From: Eledone cirrhosa
Taxonomy: Eukaryota; Mollusca; Cephalopoda; Octopoda; Eledonidae
Direction of reading: 5' to 3'
Length of the DNA stretch: 64,000 nucleotides
Assembly: GCA_964016885.1 (NCBI GenBank)
Contig: OZ024740.1
Coordinates: forward strand, 3,183,336-3,247,335
Below, piece after piece: positions 1-15,800 of this stretch. The translations under genes and the position numbers were made by a program. The notes under the pieces were generated by a model. The model was not told the origin of the DNA. It did not search any database and was given only the letters and a program-made list of their open reading frames with translations. Numbering within the stretch: the stretch's first letter is position 1; every line of letters begins with the position of its first letter.

Positions 1-3000
1 TCACTAGACCTCACTAGACCTTACTAAACCTCACTATTACCTCACTAATACCTCAGTAATATCTCACTAGAGCTCACTAATACTTGACTAATACCTTACT
101 AATACCTCACTAGATCTTACTAATACCTTACTAATACCTCACTAATAGCTAGTTAGACCTCACTAGACCTCACTAATACCTCACTAGTCTTCACTAATAG
201 CTCACTAATACCTAGCTAGACCTCACTAAACCTCACTAGACCTCACTAATACCTCACTAATACCTCACTAGACTTAACTAATACTTCACTAATACCTCAC
301 AAGACCTCACTAGTACCTCACTAATACCGCACTAATACCTCACTAAACCCTACTAATATCTCACTAATCCTCACTAATAGCTCACTAGACCTCACTAGAC
401 CTCACTAGACCTCACTAATACCTCACTAATACCTCACTAGACCTCACTTATACCTCACTAGACCTCACTTATACCTCACTAATACCTCACTAATACCTCA
501 CTAATACCTCACTAATACCTCACTAATACCTCACTAATACCTCACTAGACCTCATTAATGCCTCACTAATACCTCACTAATAACTCACTAATACCTCACT
601 AATACCTCACTAATACCTCACTAATACCTCACTAGACCTCACTAGACCTCACTAAACCTCATTAATACCTCTCTTATACCTCGCAATTACCTCACTAATA
701 CCTCACTAGACCTCACTAAACCTCACTAATACCTCACTAATACCTCACTAATACCTCACTAATACCTCACTAGACCTCACTAATACCTCACTATACCTCA
801 CTAATACCTCACTAATACCTCACTAGACCTAACTAATACCTCACTAATACCTCACTAATACCTCACTAATACCTCACTAGACCTCATTATTACCTCACTA
901 ATACCTCACTAGACCTCACTTATACCTCACTAATACCTCACTAATACCTCACTAATACCTCACTAGACCTCACTTATATCTCACTGAAACCTCACTAGAC
1001 CTCACTAATACCTCACTAATACCTCACTAGACCTCACTAATACCTCACTAATACCTCACTAATACCTCACTAGACCTCACTAATACCTCACTAATACCTC
1101 ACTAGACCTCACTTATATCTCACTGAAACCTCACTAGACCTCACTAATACCTCACTAATACCTCACTAGACCTCACTAATACCTCACTAATACCTCACTA
1201 ATACCTCACTAGACCTCACTAATACCTCACTAGACCTCACTAATACCTCACTAATACCTCACTAATACCTCACTAGACCTCACTAATACCTCACTAATAC
1301 CTCACTAGACCTCACTTATACCTCACTGAAACCTCACTAATACCTCACTAGAGCTCACTAATACCTCACTAATACCTCACTAATACCTCACTAATACCTC
1401 ACTAGAACTCACTAATACCTCACTAATACCTCACTAATACCTCACTAATACCTCACCAATACCTCACTAGACCTCTCTAATACCTCACTAATACCTCACT
1501 AGACCTCACTAATACCTCACTAGACCTCATTAATAACTCACTATTACCTCACTAATACCTCACTAATACCTCACTAATACCTCACTAATACCTCACTAAT
1601 ATCTCACTAGACCTCACTAGACCTTACTAAACCTCACTATTACCTCACTAATACCTCAGTAATATCTCACTAATACTTGACTAATACCTTACTAATACCT
1701 CACTAGATCTTACTAATACCTTACTAATACCTCACTAATACCTAGTTAGACCTCACTAGACCTCACTAATACCTCACTAGTCTTCACTAATAACTCGCTA
1801 ATAGCTCACTACATCCCACTAATACCCTACTAATACCTAGCTAGACCTCACTAAACCTCGCTAGACCTCACTAATACCTCACTAATACCTCACTAATACC
1901 TCACTAGACTTCACTAATACTTCACTAATACCTCACAAGACCTCACTAGTACCTCACTAATACCGCACTAATACCTCACTAAACCCTACAAATATCTCAC
2001 TAATCCTCTCTAATAGCTCACTAGACCTCACTAGACCTCACTAGACCTCACTAATACCTCACTAGACCTCACTAATACCTCACTAGACCTCACTAATACC
2101 TCACTAGACCTCATTAATGCCTCACTAATACCTCACTAATACCTCACTAATACCTCACTAATACCTCACTAGACCTCACTATTACCTCACTAATACCTCA
2201 CTAGACCTCACTTATACCTCACTAATACCTCACTAATAACTCATTAATACCTCACTAGACCTCACTTATATCTCACTAATACCTCACTAATACCTCACTA
2301 GACCTCACTAATACCTCACTAATACCTCACTAATACCTCACCAATACCTCACTAGACCTCACTAATACCTCATTAATACCTCACTAGACCTCACTAATAC
2401 CTCACTAGACCTCATTAATACCTCACTAATACCTCACTAATACGTCACTAATACCTCACTAATACCTCACTAATACCTCACTAATACCTCACTAGATCTT
2501 ACTAATACCTTACTAATAACTCACTAATACCTAGTTAGACCTCACTAGATCTCACCAATACCTCACTAGACCTCACTAATACCTCACTAATACCTCACTA
2601 GACCTCTCTAGACCTTACTAAACCTCACTATTACCTCACTAATACCTCAGTAATATCCCACTAGACCTCACTAATACTTGACTAATACCTTACTAATACC
2701 TCACTAGATCTTACTAATACCTTACTAATACCTCACTAATACCTAGTTAGACCTCACTAGATCTCACTAATACCTCACTAGTCTTCACTAATAACTCACT
2801 AATAGCTCACTACATCCCACTAATACCTCACTAATACCTAGCTAGACCTCACTAAACCTCACTAGACCTCACTAATACCTCACTAATACCTCACAAGACT
2901 TCACTAATACTTCACTAATACCTCACAAGGCCTCACTAGTACCTCACTAATACCGCACTAACACCTCACTAAACCCTACTAATATCTCACTAATCCTCAC

Positions 3001-6000
3001 TAATAGCTCACTAGACCTAACTAGACCTCACTAGACCTCACTAATACCTCACTAATACCTCACTAGACCTCACTAATACCTCACTAGACCTCACTTATAC
3101 CTCACTAGACCTCACTTATACCACACTAATACCTCACTAGACCTCATTAACACCTCACTAATACCTCACTAATACCTCACTAATACCTCACTAATACCTC
3201 ACTAGACCTCATTAATGCCTCACTAATACCTCACTAATACCTCACTAATACCTCACTAATACCTCACTAATACCTCACTAATACCTCACTAGACCTCACT
3301 AGACCTCACTAAACCTCATTAATACCTCTCTTATACCTCACAATTACCTCACTAATACCTCACTAGACCTCACTAAACCTCACTAATACCTCACTAGACC
3401 TCACTAATACCTCACTAGACCTCACTAATACCTCACTAATACCTCACTAATACCTCACTAATACATCACTATACTTCACTAATACCTCACTAATACCTCA
3501 CTAGACCTCACTAATACCTCACTAATACCTCACTAATACCACACTAATACCTCACTAGACCTCACTATTACCTCACTAATACCTCACTAGACCTCACTTA
3601 TACCTCACTAATACCTCACTAATACCTAACTAGACCTCACTTATATCTCACTGAAACCTCACTAATACCTCACTAGAGCTCACTAATACCTCACTAATAC
3701 CTCACTAATACCTCACTAATACCTCACTAGATCTCACTAATACCTCACTAATACCTCACTAATACCTCACTAGACCTCACTAATACCTCACTAATACCTC
3801 ACTAGACCTCACTAATACCTCACTAGACCTCATTAATACCTCACTAATACCTCACTAATACCTCACTAATACCTCACTAATACCTCACTAGACCTCACTA
3901 GACCTTACTAAACCTCACTAATACCTCACTATTACCTCACTAATACCTCAGTAATATCTCACTAGACCTCACTAATACCTCACTAGACCTTACTAATACC
4001 TCACTAATACCTCACTAGACCTCACTAATACCTCACTAATACCTTACTAATACTTCACTAGATCTTACTAATACCTTACTAATACCTCACTAATACCTAG
4101 TTAGACCTCACTAGACCTCACTAATACCTCACTAGTCTCCACTAATAACTCACTAATAGCTCACTACATCCCACTAATACCTCACTAATACCTCACTAAT
4201 ACCTCACTAGACATCATTATTTCCACACTAATATCTCACTATTACCTCACTAATACCTCACTAGACCTTACTAATACCTCACTAATACCTCACTAGACCT
4301 CACTAAAACCTCACTAATACCTCACTAGACCTCACTTATACCTCACTAATACTTCACTATACCTCAATAATACCTCACTAATACCTCACTAGACCTCACT
4401 AATACCTCACTAATACCTCACTAATACATCACTAATACCTCACTATACCTCACTAATACCTCACTAATACCTCACTAGACCTCACTAATACCTCACTAAT
4501 ACCTCACTAGGCCTCACTAATACCTCACTAATACCTCACTAATACCTCACTAATACCTCACTAATACCTCTCTAATACCTCACTAGACCTCACTATTACC
4601 TCACTTATACCTCACTAGACCTCACTAATACCTCACTTGACCTCACTAATACCTCACTAGACCTCATTAATGCCTCACTAATACCTCACTAATACCTCAC
4701 TAATACCTCACAAATACCTCACTAATACCTCACAAGACCTCACTCGACTTCACTAAACCTCATTAATACCTCTCTTATACCTCACAATTACCTCACTAAT
4801 ACCTCACTAGACCTCACTAAACCTCACTAATACCTCACTAATACCTCACTAATACCTCACTAGACCTCAATAATACCTCACTAATACCTCACTAGACCTC
4901 ACTAATACCTCACTAATACCTCACTAATACCTCACTAGACCTCACTATTACCTCACTAATACCTCACTAGACCTCACTTATACCTCACTAATACCTCACT
5001 AATAACTCACTAATACCTCACTAGACCTCACTTATATCTCACTGAAACCTCACTAGACCTCACTAATACCTCACTAATACCTCACTAGACCTCACTAATA
5101 CCTCACTAATACCTCACTAATACCTCACTAGACTTCACTAATACTTCACTAATACCTCACAAGACCTCACTAGTACCTCACTAATACCGCACTAATACCT
5201 CACTAAATCCTACTAATATCTCACTAATCCTCACTAATAGCTCACTAGACCTCACTAGACCTCACAAGACCTCACTAATACATCACTAATACCTCACTAG
5301 ACCTCACTAATACCTCACTAGACCTCACTTATACCTCACTAGACCTCACTTATACCTCACTAATACCTCACTAGACCTCATTAATACCTCACTAATACCT
5401 CACTAATACCTCACTAGACCTCATTAATGCCTCACTAATACCTCACTAATACCTCACTAATACCTCACTAATACCTCACTAATACCTCACTAATACCTCA
5501 CTAGACCTCACTCGACTTCACTAAACCTCATTAATACCTCTCTTATACCTCACAATTACCTCACTAATACCTCACTAGACCTCACTAAACCTCACTAATA
5601 CCTCACTAATACCTCACTAATACCTCACTAGACCTCACTAATACCTCACTAATACCTCACTAGACCTAACTAATACCTCACTATACCTCACTAATACCTC
5701 ACTAATACCTCACTAGACCTCACTATTACCTCACTAATACCTCACTAGACCTCACTTATACCTCACTAATACCTCACTAATAACTCATTAATACCTCACT
5801 AGACCTCACTTATATCTCACTGAAACCTCACTAGATCTCATTAATACCTCACTAATACCTCACTAGACCTCACTAATACCTCACTAATACCTCACTAATA
5901 CCTCACTAATACCTCACTAGACCTCACTAATACCTCACTAGACCTCACTTATATCTCACTGAAACCTCACTAGACCTCACTAATACCTCACTAGACCTCA

Positions 6001-9000
6001 CTAATACCTCTCTAATACCTCACTAGACCTCACTAATACCTCACTAATACCTCACTAATACCTCAGTAGACCTCACTAATACCTCACTAATACCTCACTA
6101 GATCTCACTTATATCTCACTGAAACCTCACTAGACCTCACTAATACCTCACTAATACCTCACTAGACCTCACTAATACCTCACTAATACCTCACTAAAAC
6201 CTCACTAGACGTCACTAATACCTCACTAGACCTCACTAATACCTCACTAATACCTCACTAGACCTCACTAATACCTCACTAATACCTCACTAGACCTCAC
6301 TTATACCTCACTGAAACCTCACTAATACCTTACTAGAGCTCACTAATACCTCACTCTTACCTCACTAATACCCCACTAATACCTCACTAGACCTCACTAA
6401 TACCTCACTAATACCTCACTAATACCTCACCAATACCTCACTAGACCTCACTAATACCTCACTAGACCTCACTAATACCTCACTAGGCCTCATTAATACC
6501 TCACTAATACCTCACTAATACCTCACTAATACCTCACTAATACCTCACTAATACCTCACTAATATTTCACTAGACCTCACTAGACCTTACTAAACCTCAC
6601 TATTACCTCACTAATACCTCAGTAATATCTCACTAATATCTCAGTAATATCTCACAGTAAGACCTCACTAATACTTGACTAATACCTTACTAATACCTCA
6701 CTAGATCTTACTAATACCTTACTAATACCTCACTAATACCTAGTTAGACCTCACTAGACCTCACTAATACCTCACTAGTCTTCACTAATAACTCACTAAT
6801 AGCTCACTACATCCCACTAATACCTCACTAATACCTAGCTAGACCTCACTAAACCTCACTAGACCTCACTAATACCTCACTAGACTTCACTAATACTTCA
6901 CTAATACCTCACAAGACCTCACTAGTACCTCACTAATACCGCACTAATACCTCACTAAACCCTACTAATATCTCACTAATCCTCACTAATAGCTCACTAG
7001 ACCTCACTAGACCTCACTAGACCTCACTAATACCTCACTAATACCTCACTAGACCTCACTATTACCTCACTAGACCTCACTTATACCTCACTAGACCTCA
7101 CTTATACCTCACTAATACCTCACTAGACCTCATTAATACCTCACTAATACCTCACTAATACCTCACTAATACCTCACTAATACCTCACTAATACATCACT
7201 AGACCTCACTAGACCTCACTTATACCTCACTAGACCTCACTTATACCTCACTAATACCTCACTAGACCTCATTAATACCTCACTAATACCTCACTAATAC
7301 CTCACTAATACCTCACTAGACCTCATTAATGCCTCACTAATACCTCACTAAAACCTCATTAATACCTCTCTTATACCTCACAATTACCTCACTAATACCT
7401 CACTAGACCTCACTAAACCTCACTAATACCTCACTAATACCTCACTAATACCTCACTAGACCTCACTAATACCTCACTAATACCTCACTAGACCTCACTA
7501 ATACCTCACTATACTTCACTAATACCTCACTAATACCTCACTAGACCTCACTAATACCTCACTAATACCTCACTAATACCTCACTAGACCTCACTATTAC
7601 CTCACTAATACTTCACTAGACCTCACTTATACCTCACTAATGCCTCACTAGTACCTCACTAATACCTCACTAGACCTCACTTATATCTCACTAAAACCTC
7701 ACTAGACCTCACTAATACCTCACTAATACCTCACTTGACCTCACTAATACCTCACTAATACCTCACTAATACCTCAATAGACCTCACTTATACCTCACTG
7801 AAACCTCACTAATACCTCACTAGAGCTCACTAATACCTCACTAATACCTCACTAATAACTCACCAATACCTCACTAGACCTCACTAATACCTCACTAATA
7901 CCTCACTAGACCTCATTAATACCTCACTAATACCTCACTAATACCTCACTAATACCTCACTAATACCTCACTAATATCTCGCTAGACCTCACTAGACCTT
8001 ACTAAACCTCACTATTACCTCACTAATACCTCAGTAATATCTCACTAGACCTCACTAATACTTGACTAATACCTTACTAATACCTCACAAGATCCTACTA
8101 ATACCTTACTAATACCTCACTAATACCTAGTTAGACCTCACTAGACCTCACTAATACCTCACTAATACCTCACTAGACCTCACTAATACCTCACTAGACC
8201 TCATTAATACCTCACTAATACCTCACTAATACCTCACTAATACCTCACTAATACCTCACTAATATCTCACTAGACCTCACTAGACCTTACTAAACCTCAC
8301 TATTACCTCACTAATACCTCAGTAATATCTCACTAGACCTCACTAATACTTGACTAATACCTTACTAATACCTCACTAGATCTTACTAATACCTCACTAA
8401 TACCTAGCTAGACCTCACTAAACCTCACTAATACCTCACTAATACCTCACTAATACCTTACTAGACCTCACTAATACCTCACTAATACCTCACTAATACC
8501 TCACTAATACCTCACTAGACCTCACTAATACCTCACTAGACCTCACTTATACCTCACTAGATCTTACTAATACCTCACTAATACCTAGCTAGACCTCACT
8601 AAACCTCACTAATACCTCACTAATACCTCACTAATACCTCACTAATACCTCACTAGACCTCACTTATACCTCACTAATACCTCACTAATACATCACTAAT
8701 ACCTCACTATACCTCACTAATACCTCACTAATACCTCACTAGACCTCACTAATACCTCACTAATACCTCACTAGGCCTCACTAATACCTCACTAATACCT
8801 CACTAATACCTCACTAATACCTCACTAATACCTCTCTAATACCTCACTAGACCTCACTATTACCTCACTTATACCTCACTAGACCTCACTAATACCTCAC
8901 TTGACCTCACTAATACCTCACTAGACCTCATTAATGCCTCACTAATACCTCACTAATACCTCACTAATACCTCACAAATACCTCACTAATACCTCACTAG

Positions 9001-12000
9001 ACCTCACTCGACTTCACTAAACCTCATTAATACCTCTCTTATACCTCACAATTACCTCACTAATACCTCACTAGACCTCACTAAACCTCACTAATACCTC
9101 ACTAATACCTCACTAATACCTCACTAGACCTCACTAATACCTCACTAATACCTCACTAGACCTCACTAATACCTCACTATACCTCACTAATACCTCACTA
9201 AACCTCACTAATACCTCACTAATACCTCACTAATACCTCACTAGACCTCACTATTACCTCACTAATACCTCACTAGACCTCACTTATACCTCACTAATAC
9301 CTCACTAATAACTCACTAATACCTCACTAGACCTCACTTATATCTCACTGAAACCTCACTAGACCTCACTAATACCTCACTAATACCTCACTAGACCTCA
9401 CTAGACCTCACTAATACCTCACTAATACCTCACTAATACCTCACTAATACCTCACTAATACCTCACTAGACCTCACTAATACCTCACTAGACCTCACTTA
9501 TATCTCACTGAAACCTCACTAGACCTCACTAATAGCTCACTAGACCTCACTAATACCTCTCTAATACCTCACTAGACCTCACTAATACCTCACTAATACC
9601 TCAGTAGACCTCACTAATACCTCACTAATACCTCACTAGACCTCACTTATATCTCACTGAAACCTCACTAGACCTCACTAATACCTCACTAGACCTCACT
9701 AATACCTCACTAATACCTCACTAAAACCTCACTAGACCTCACTAATACCTCACTAGACCTCACTAATACCTCACTAATACCTCACTAGACCTCACTAATA
9801 CCTCACTAATACCTCACTAGACCTCACTAATACCTCACTAATACCTCACTAGACCTCACTAATACCTCACTAATACCTCACTAAACCTCTCTAATACCTC
9901 ACTAATACCTCACTAAACCCTCACTAGACCTCACTAATACCTCACTAGACCTCACTAATACCTCACTAATACCTCACTAATACCTCACTAGACCTCACTA
10001 ATACCTCATTAATACCTCACTAGACCTCACTAATACCTCACTTATACCTCACTGACACCTCACTAATACCTTACTAGAGCTCACTAATACCTCACTCTTA
10101 CCTCACTAATACCCCACTAATACCTCACTAGACCTCACTAATACCTCACTAATACCTCACTAATACCTCACCAATACCTCACTAGACCTCACTAATACCT
10201 CACTAATACCTCACTAGACCTCACTAATACCTCACTAGGCCTCATTAATACCTCACTAATACCTCACTAATACCTCACTAATACCTCACTAATACCTCAC
10301 TAATACCTCACTAATATTTCACTAGACCTCACTAGACCTTACTAAACCTCACTATTACCTCACTAATACCTCAGTAATATCTCACTAGACCTCACTAATA
10401 CTTGACTAATACCTTACTAATACCTCACTAGATCTTACTAATACCTTACTAATACCTCACTAATACCTAGTTAGACCTCACTAGACCTCACTAATACCTC
10501 ACTAGTCTTCACTAATAACTCACTAATAGCTCACTACATCCCACTAATACCTCACTAATACCTAGCTAGACCTCACTAAACCTCACTAGACCTCACTAAT
10601 ACCTCACTAATACCTCACTAGACTTCACTAATACTTCACTAATACCTCACAAGACCTCACTAGTACCTCACTAATACCGCACTAATACCTCACTAAACCC
10701 TACTAATATCTCACTAATCCTCACTAATAGCTCACTAGACCTCACTAGACCTCACTAGACCTCACTAATACATCACTAATACCTCACTAGACCTCACTAA
10801 TACCTCACTAGACCTCACTTATACCTCACTAGACCTCACTTATACCTCACTAATACCTCACTAGACCTCATTAATGCCTCACTAATACCTCACTAATACC
10901 TCACTAATACCTCACTAATACCTCACTAATACCTCACTAATACCTCACTAGACCTCACTCGACTTCACTAAACCTCATTAATACCTCTCTTATACCTCAC
11001 AATTACCTCACTAATACCTCACTAGACCTCACTAAACCTCACTAATACCTCACTAATACCTCACTAATACCTCACTAGACCTCACTAATACCTCACTAAT
11101 ACCTCACTAGACCTCACTAATACCTCACTATACCTCACTAATACCTCACTAACACCTCACTAGACCTCACTATTACCTCACTAATACCTCACTAGACCTC
11201 ACTTATACCTCACTAATACCTCACTAATAACTCATTAATACCTCACTAGACCTCACTTATATCTCACTGAAACCTCACTAGACCTCATTAATACCTCACT
11301 AATACCTCACTAGACCTCACTAATACCTCACTAATACCTCACTAATACCTCACTAATACCTCACTAGACCTCACTTATACCTCACTAGACCTCACATATA
11401 TCTCACTGAAACCTCGCTAGACCTCACTAATACCTCACTAGACCTCACTAATACCTCTCTAATACCTCACTAGACCTCACTAATACCTCACTAATACCTC
11501 ACTAATACCTCAGTAGACCTCACTAATACCTCACTAATACCTCACTAGATCTCACTTATATCTCACTGAAACCTCACTAGACCTCACTAATACCTCACTA
11601 ATACCTCACTAGACCTCACTAATACCTCACTAATACCTCACTAAAACCTCACTAGACGTCACTAATACCTCACTAGACCTCACTAATACCTCACTAATAC
11701 CTCACTAGACCTCACTAATACCTCACTAATACCTCACTAGACCTCACTTATACCTCACTGAAACCTCACTAATACCTTACTAGAGCTCACTAATACCTCA
11801 CTAATATTTCACTAGACCTCACTAGACCTTACTAAACCTCACTATTACCTCACTAATACCTCAGTAATATCTCACTAGACCTCACTAATACTTGACTAAT
11901 ACCTTACTAATACCTCACTAGATCTTACTAATACCTTACTAATACCTCACTAATACCTAGTTAGACCTCACTAGACCTCACTAATACCTCACTAGTCTTC

Positions 12001-12870
12001 ACTAATAACTCACTAATAGCTCACTACATCCCACTAATACCTCACTAATACCTAGCTAGACCTCACTAAACCTCACTAGACCTCACTAATACCTCACTAG
12101 ACTTCACTAATACTTCACTAATACCTCACAAGACCTCACTAGTACCTCACTAATACCGCACTAATACCTCACTAAACCCTACTAACATCTCACTAATCCT
12201 CACTAATAGCTCACTAGACCTCACTAGACCTCACTAGACCTCACTAATACCTCACTAATACCTCACTAGACCTCAATAATACCTCACTAGACCTCACTTA
12301 TACCTCACTAGACCTCACTTATACCTCACTAATACCTCACTAGACCTCATTAATACCTCACTAATACCTCACTAATACCTCACTAATACCTCACTAATAC
12401 CTCACTAATACATCACTAGACCTCACTAGACCTCACTTATACCTCACTAGACCTCACTTATACCTCACTAATACCTCACTAGACCTCATTAATACCTCTC
12501 TAATACCTCACTAATACCTCACTAATACCTCACTAGACCTCATTAATGCCTCACTAATACCTCACTAAAACCTCATTAATACCTCTCTTATACCTCACAA
12601 TTACCTCACTAATACCTCACTAGACCTCACTAAACCTCACTAATACCTCACTAATACCTCACTAATACCTCACTAGACCTCACTAATACCTCACTAATAC
12701 CTCACTAGACCTCACTAATACCTCACTATACTTCACTAATACCTCAATAATACCTCACTAGACCTCACTAATACCTCACTAATACCTCACTAATAACTCA
12801 CTAATACCTCACTAGACCTCACTATTACCTCACTAATACTTCACTAGACCTCACTTATACCTCACTAATG

Positions 12871-15800
12871 CCTCACTAATACCTCACTAATACCTCACTT
12901 GACCTCACTAATACCTCACTAATACCTCACTAATACCTCACTAATACCTCACTAGACCTCACTAATACCTCACTAATACCTCACTAATACCTCACTAGAC
13001 CTCACTTATATCTCACTGAAATCTCACTAGACCTCACTAACACCTCACTAGACCTCACTAATACCTCACTAATACCTCACTAGACCTCACTAATACCTCA
13101 CTAATACCTCACTAGACCTCACTAATACCTCAATAATACCTCACTAATACCTCACTAGACCTCACTTATACCTCACTGAAACCTCACTAATACCTCACTA
13201 GAGCTCACTAATACCTCACTAATACCTCACTAATACCTCACTAGACCTCACTAATACCTCACTAATACCTCACTAATAACTCACCGATACCTCACTAGAC
13301 CTCACTAATACCTCACTAATACCTCACTAGACCTCATTAATACCTCACTAATACCTCACTAATACCTCACTAATACCTCACTAATACCTCACTAATATCT
13401 CGCTAGACCTCACTAGACCTTACTAAACCTCACTATTACCTCACTAATACCTCAGTAATATCTCACTAGACCTCACTAATACTTGACTAATACCTTACTA
13501 ATACCTCACAAGATCCTACTAATACCTTACTAATACCTCACTAATACCTAGTTAGACCTCACTAGACCTCACTAATACCTCACTAATACCTCACTAATAC
13601 CTCACCAATACCTCACTAGACCTCACTAATACCTCACTAATACCTCACTAGACCTCACTAATACCTCACTAGACCTCATTAATACCTCACTAATACCTCA
13701 CTAATACCTCACTAATACCTCACTAATACCTCACTAATACCTCACTAATATCTCACTAGACCTCACTAGACCTTACTAAACCTCACTATTACCTCACTAA
13801 TACCTCAGTAATATCTCACTAGACCTCACTAATACTTGACTAATACCTTACTAATACCTCACTAGATCTTACTAATACCTCACTAATACCTAGCTAGACC
13901 TCACTAAACCTCACTAATACCTCACTAATACCTCACTAATACCTTACTAGACCTCACTAATACCTCACTAATACCTCACTAATACCTCACTAATACCTCA
14001 CTAGACCTCACTAATACCTCACTAGACCTCACTTATACCTCACTAGATCTTACTAATACCTCACTAATACCTAGCTAGACATCACTAAACCTCACTAATA
14101 CCTCACTAATACCTCACTAATACCTCACTAATACCTCACTAGACCTCACTACACCTCACTAAACCTCATTAATACCTCTCTTATACCTCACAATTACCTC
14201 ACTAATACCTCACTAGACCTCACTAAACCTCACTAATACCTCACTAATACCTCACTAATACCTCACTAGACCTCACTAATACCTCACTAATACCTCACTA
14301 GACCTCACTAATACCTCACTATACCTCACTAATACCTCACTAATACCTTACTAGACCTCACTAATACCTCACTAATACCTCACTAATACCTCACTAATAC
14401 CTCACTAGACCTCACTAATACCTCACTAGACCTCACTTATACCTCACTAATACCTCCCTAGACCTCACTTATATCTCACTGAAACCTCACTAGACCTCAC
14501 TAATACCTCACTAATACCTCACTAGACCTCACTAATACCTCACTAATACCTCACTAATACCTCACTAGACCTCACTAATACCTCACTAATACCTCACTAA
14601 TACCTCACTAGACCTCACTAATACCTCACTAATACCTCACTAGACCTCACTTATATCTCACTGAAACCTCACTAGACCTCACTAATACCTCACTAATACC
14701 TCACTAATACCTCACTAGACCGCACTAATACCTCACTAGACCTCACTAATACCTCACTAATACGTCACTAATACCTCACTAGACCTCACTAATACCTCAC
14801 TAATACCTCACTAGACCTCACTTATACCTCACTGAAACCTCACTAATACCTCACTAGAGCTCACTAATACCTCACTAATACCTCACTAATACCTCACTAA
14901 TACCTCACTAGACCTCACTAATACCTCACTAATACCTCACCAATACCTCACTAGACCTCACTAATACCTCACTAATACCTCACTAGACCTCACTAATACC
15001 TCACTAGACCTCATTAATACCTCACTAATACCTCACTAATACCTCACTAATACCTCACTAATACCTCACTAATACCTCACTAATATCTCACTAGACCTCA
15101 CTAGACCTTACTAAACCTCACTATTACCTCACTAATACCTCAGTAATATCTTACTAGACCTCACTAATACTTGACTAATCCCTTACTAATACCTCACTAG
15201 ATCTTACTAATACATTAGTAATACCTCACTAATACCTAGTTAGACCTCACTAGACCTCACTAATACCTCACTAGTCTTCACTAATAACTCACTAATAGCT
15301 CACTACATCCCACTAATACCTAGCTAGACCTCACTAAACCTCACTAGACCTCACTAATACTTCACTAATACCTCACAAGACCTCACTAGTACCTCACTAA
15401 TACCGCACTAATACCTCACTAAACCCTACTAATATCTCACTAATCCTCACTAATAGCTCACTAGACCTCACTAGACCTCACTAGACCTCACTAATACCTC
15501 ACTAATACCTCACTAGACCTCACTAATACCTCACTAGACCTCACTTATACCTCACTAGACCTCACTTATACCACACTAATACCTCACTCGACCTCATTAA
15601 TACCTCACTAATACCTCACTAATACCTCACTAATACCTCACTAATACCTCACTAGACCTCATTAATGCCTCACTAATACCTCACTAATACCTCACTAATA
15701 CCTCACTAATACCTCACTAGACCTCACTAGACCTCACTAAACCTCATTAATACCTCTCTTATACCTGACAATTACCTCACTAATACCTCACTAGACCTCA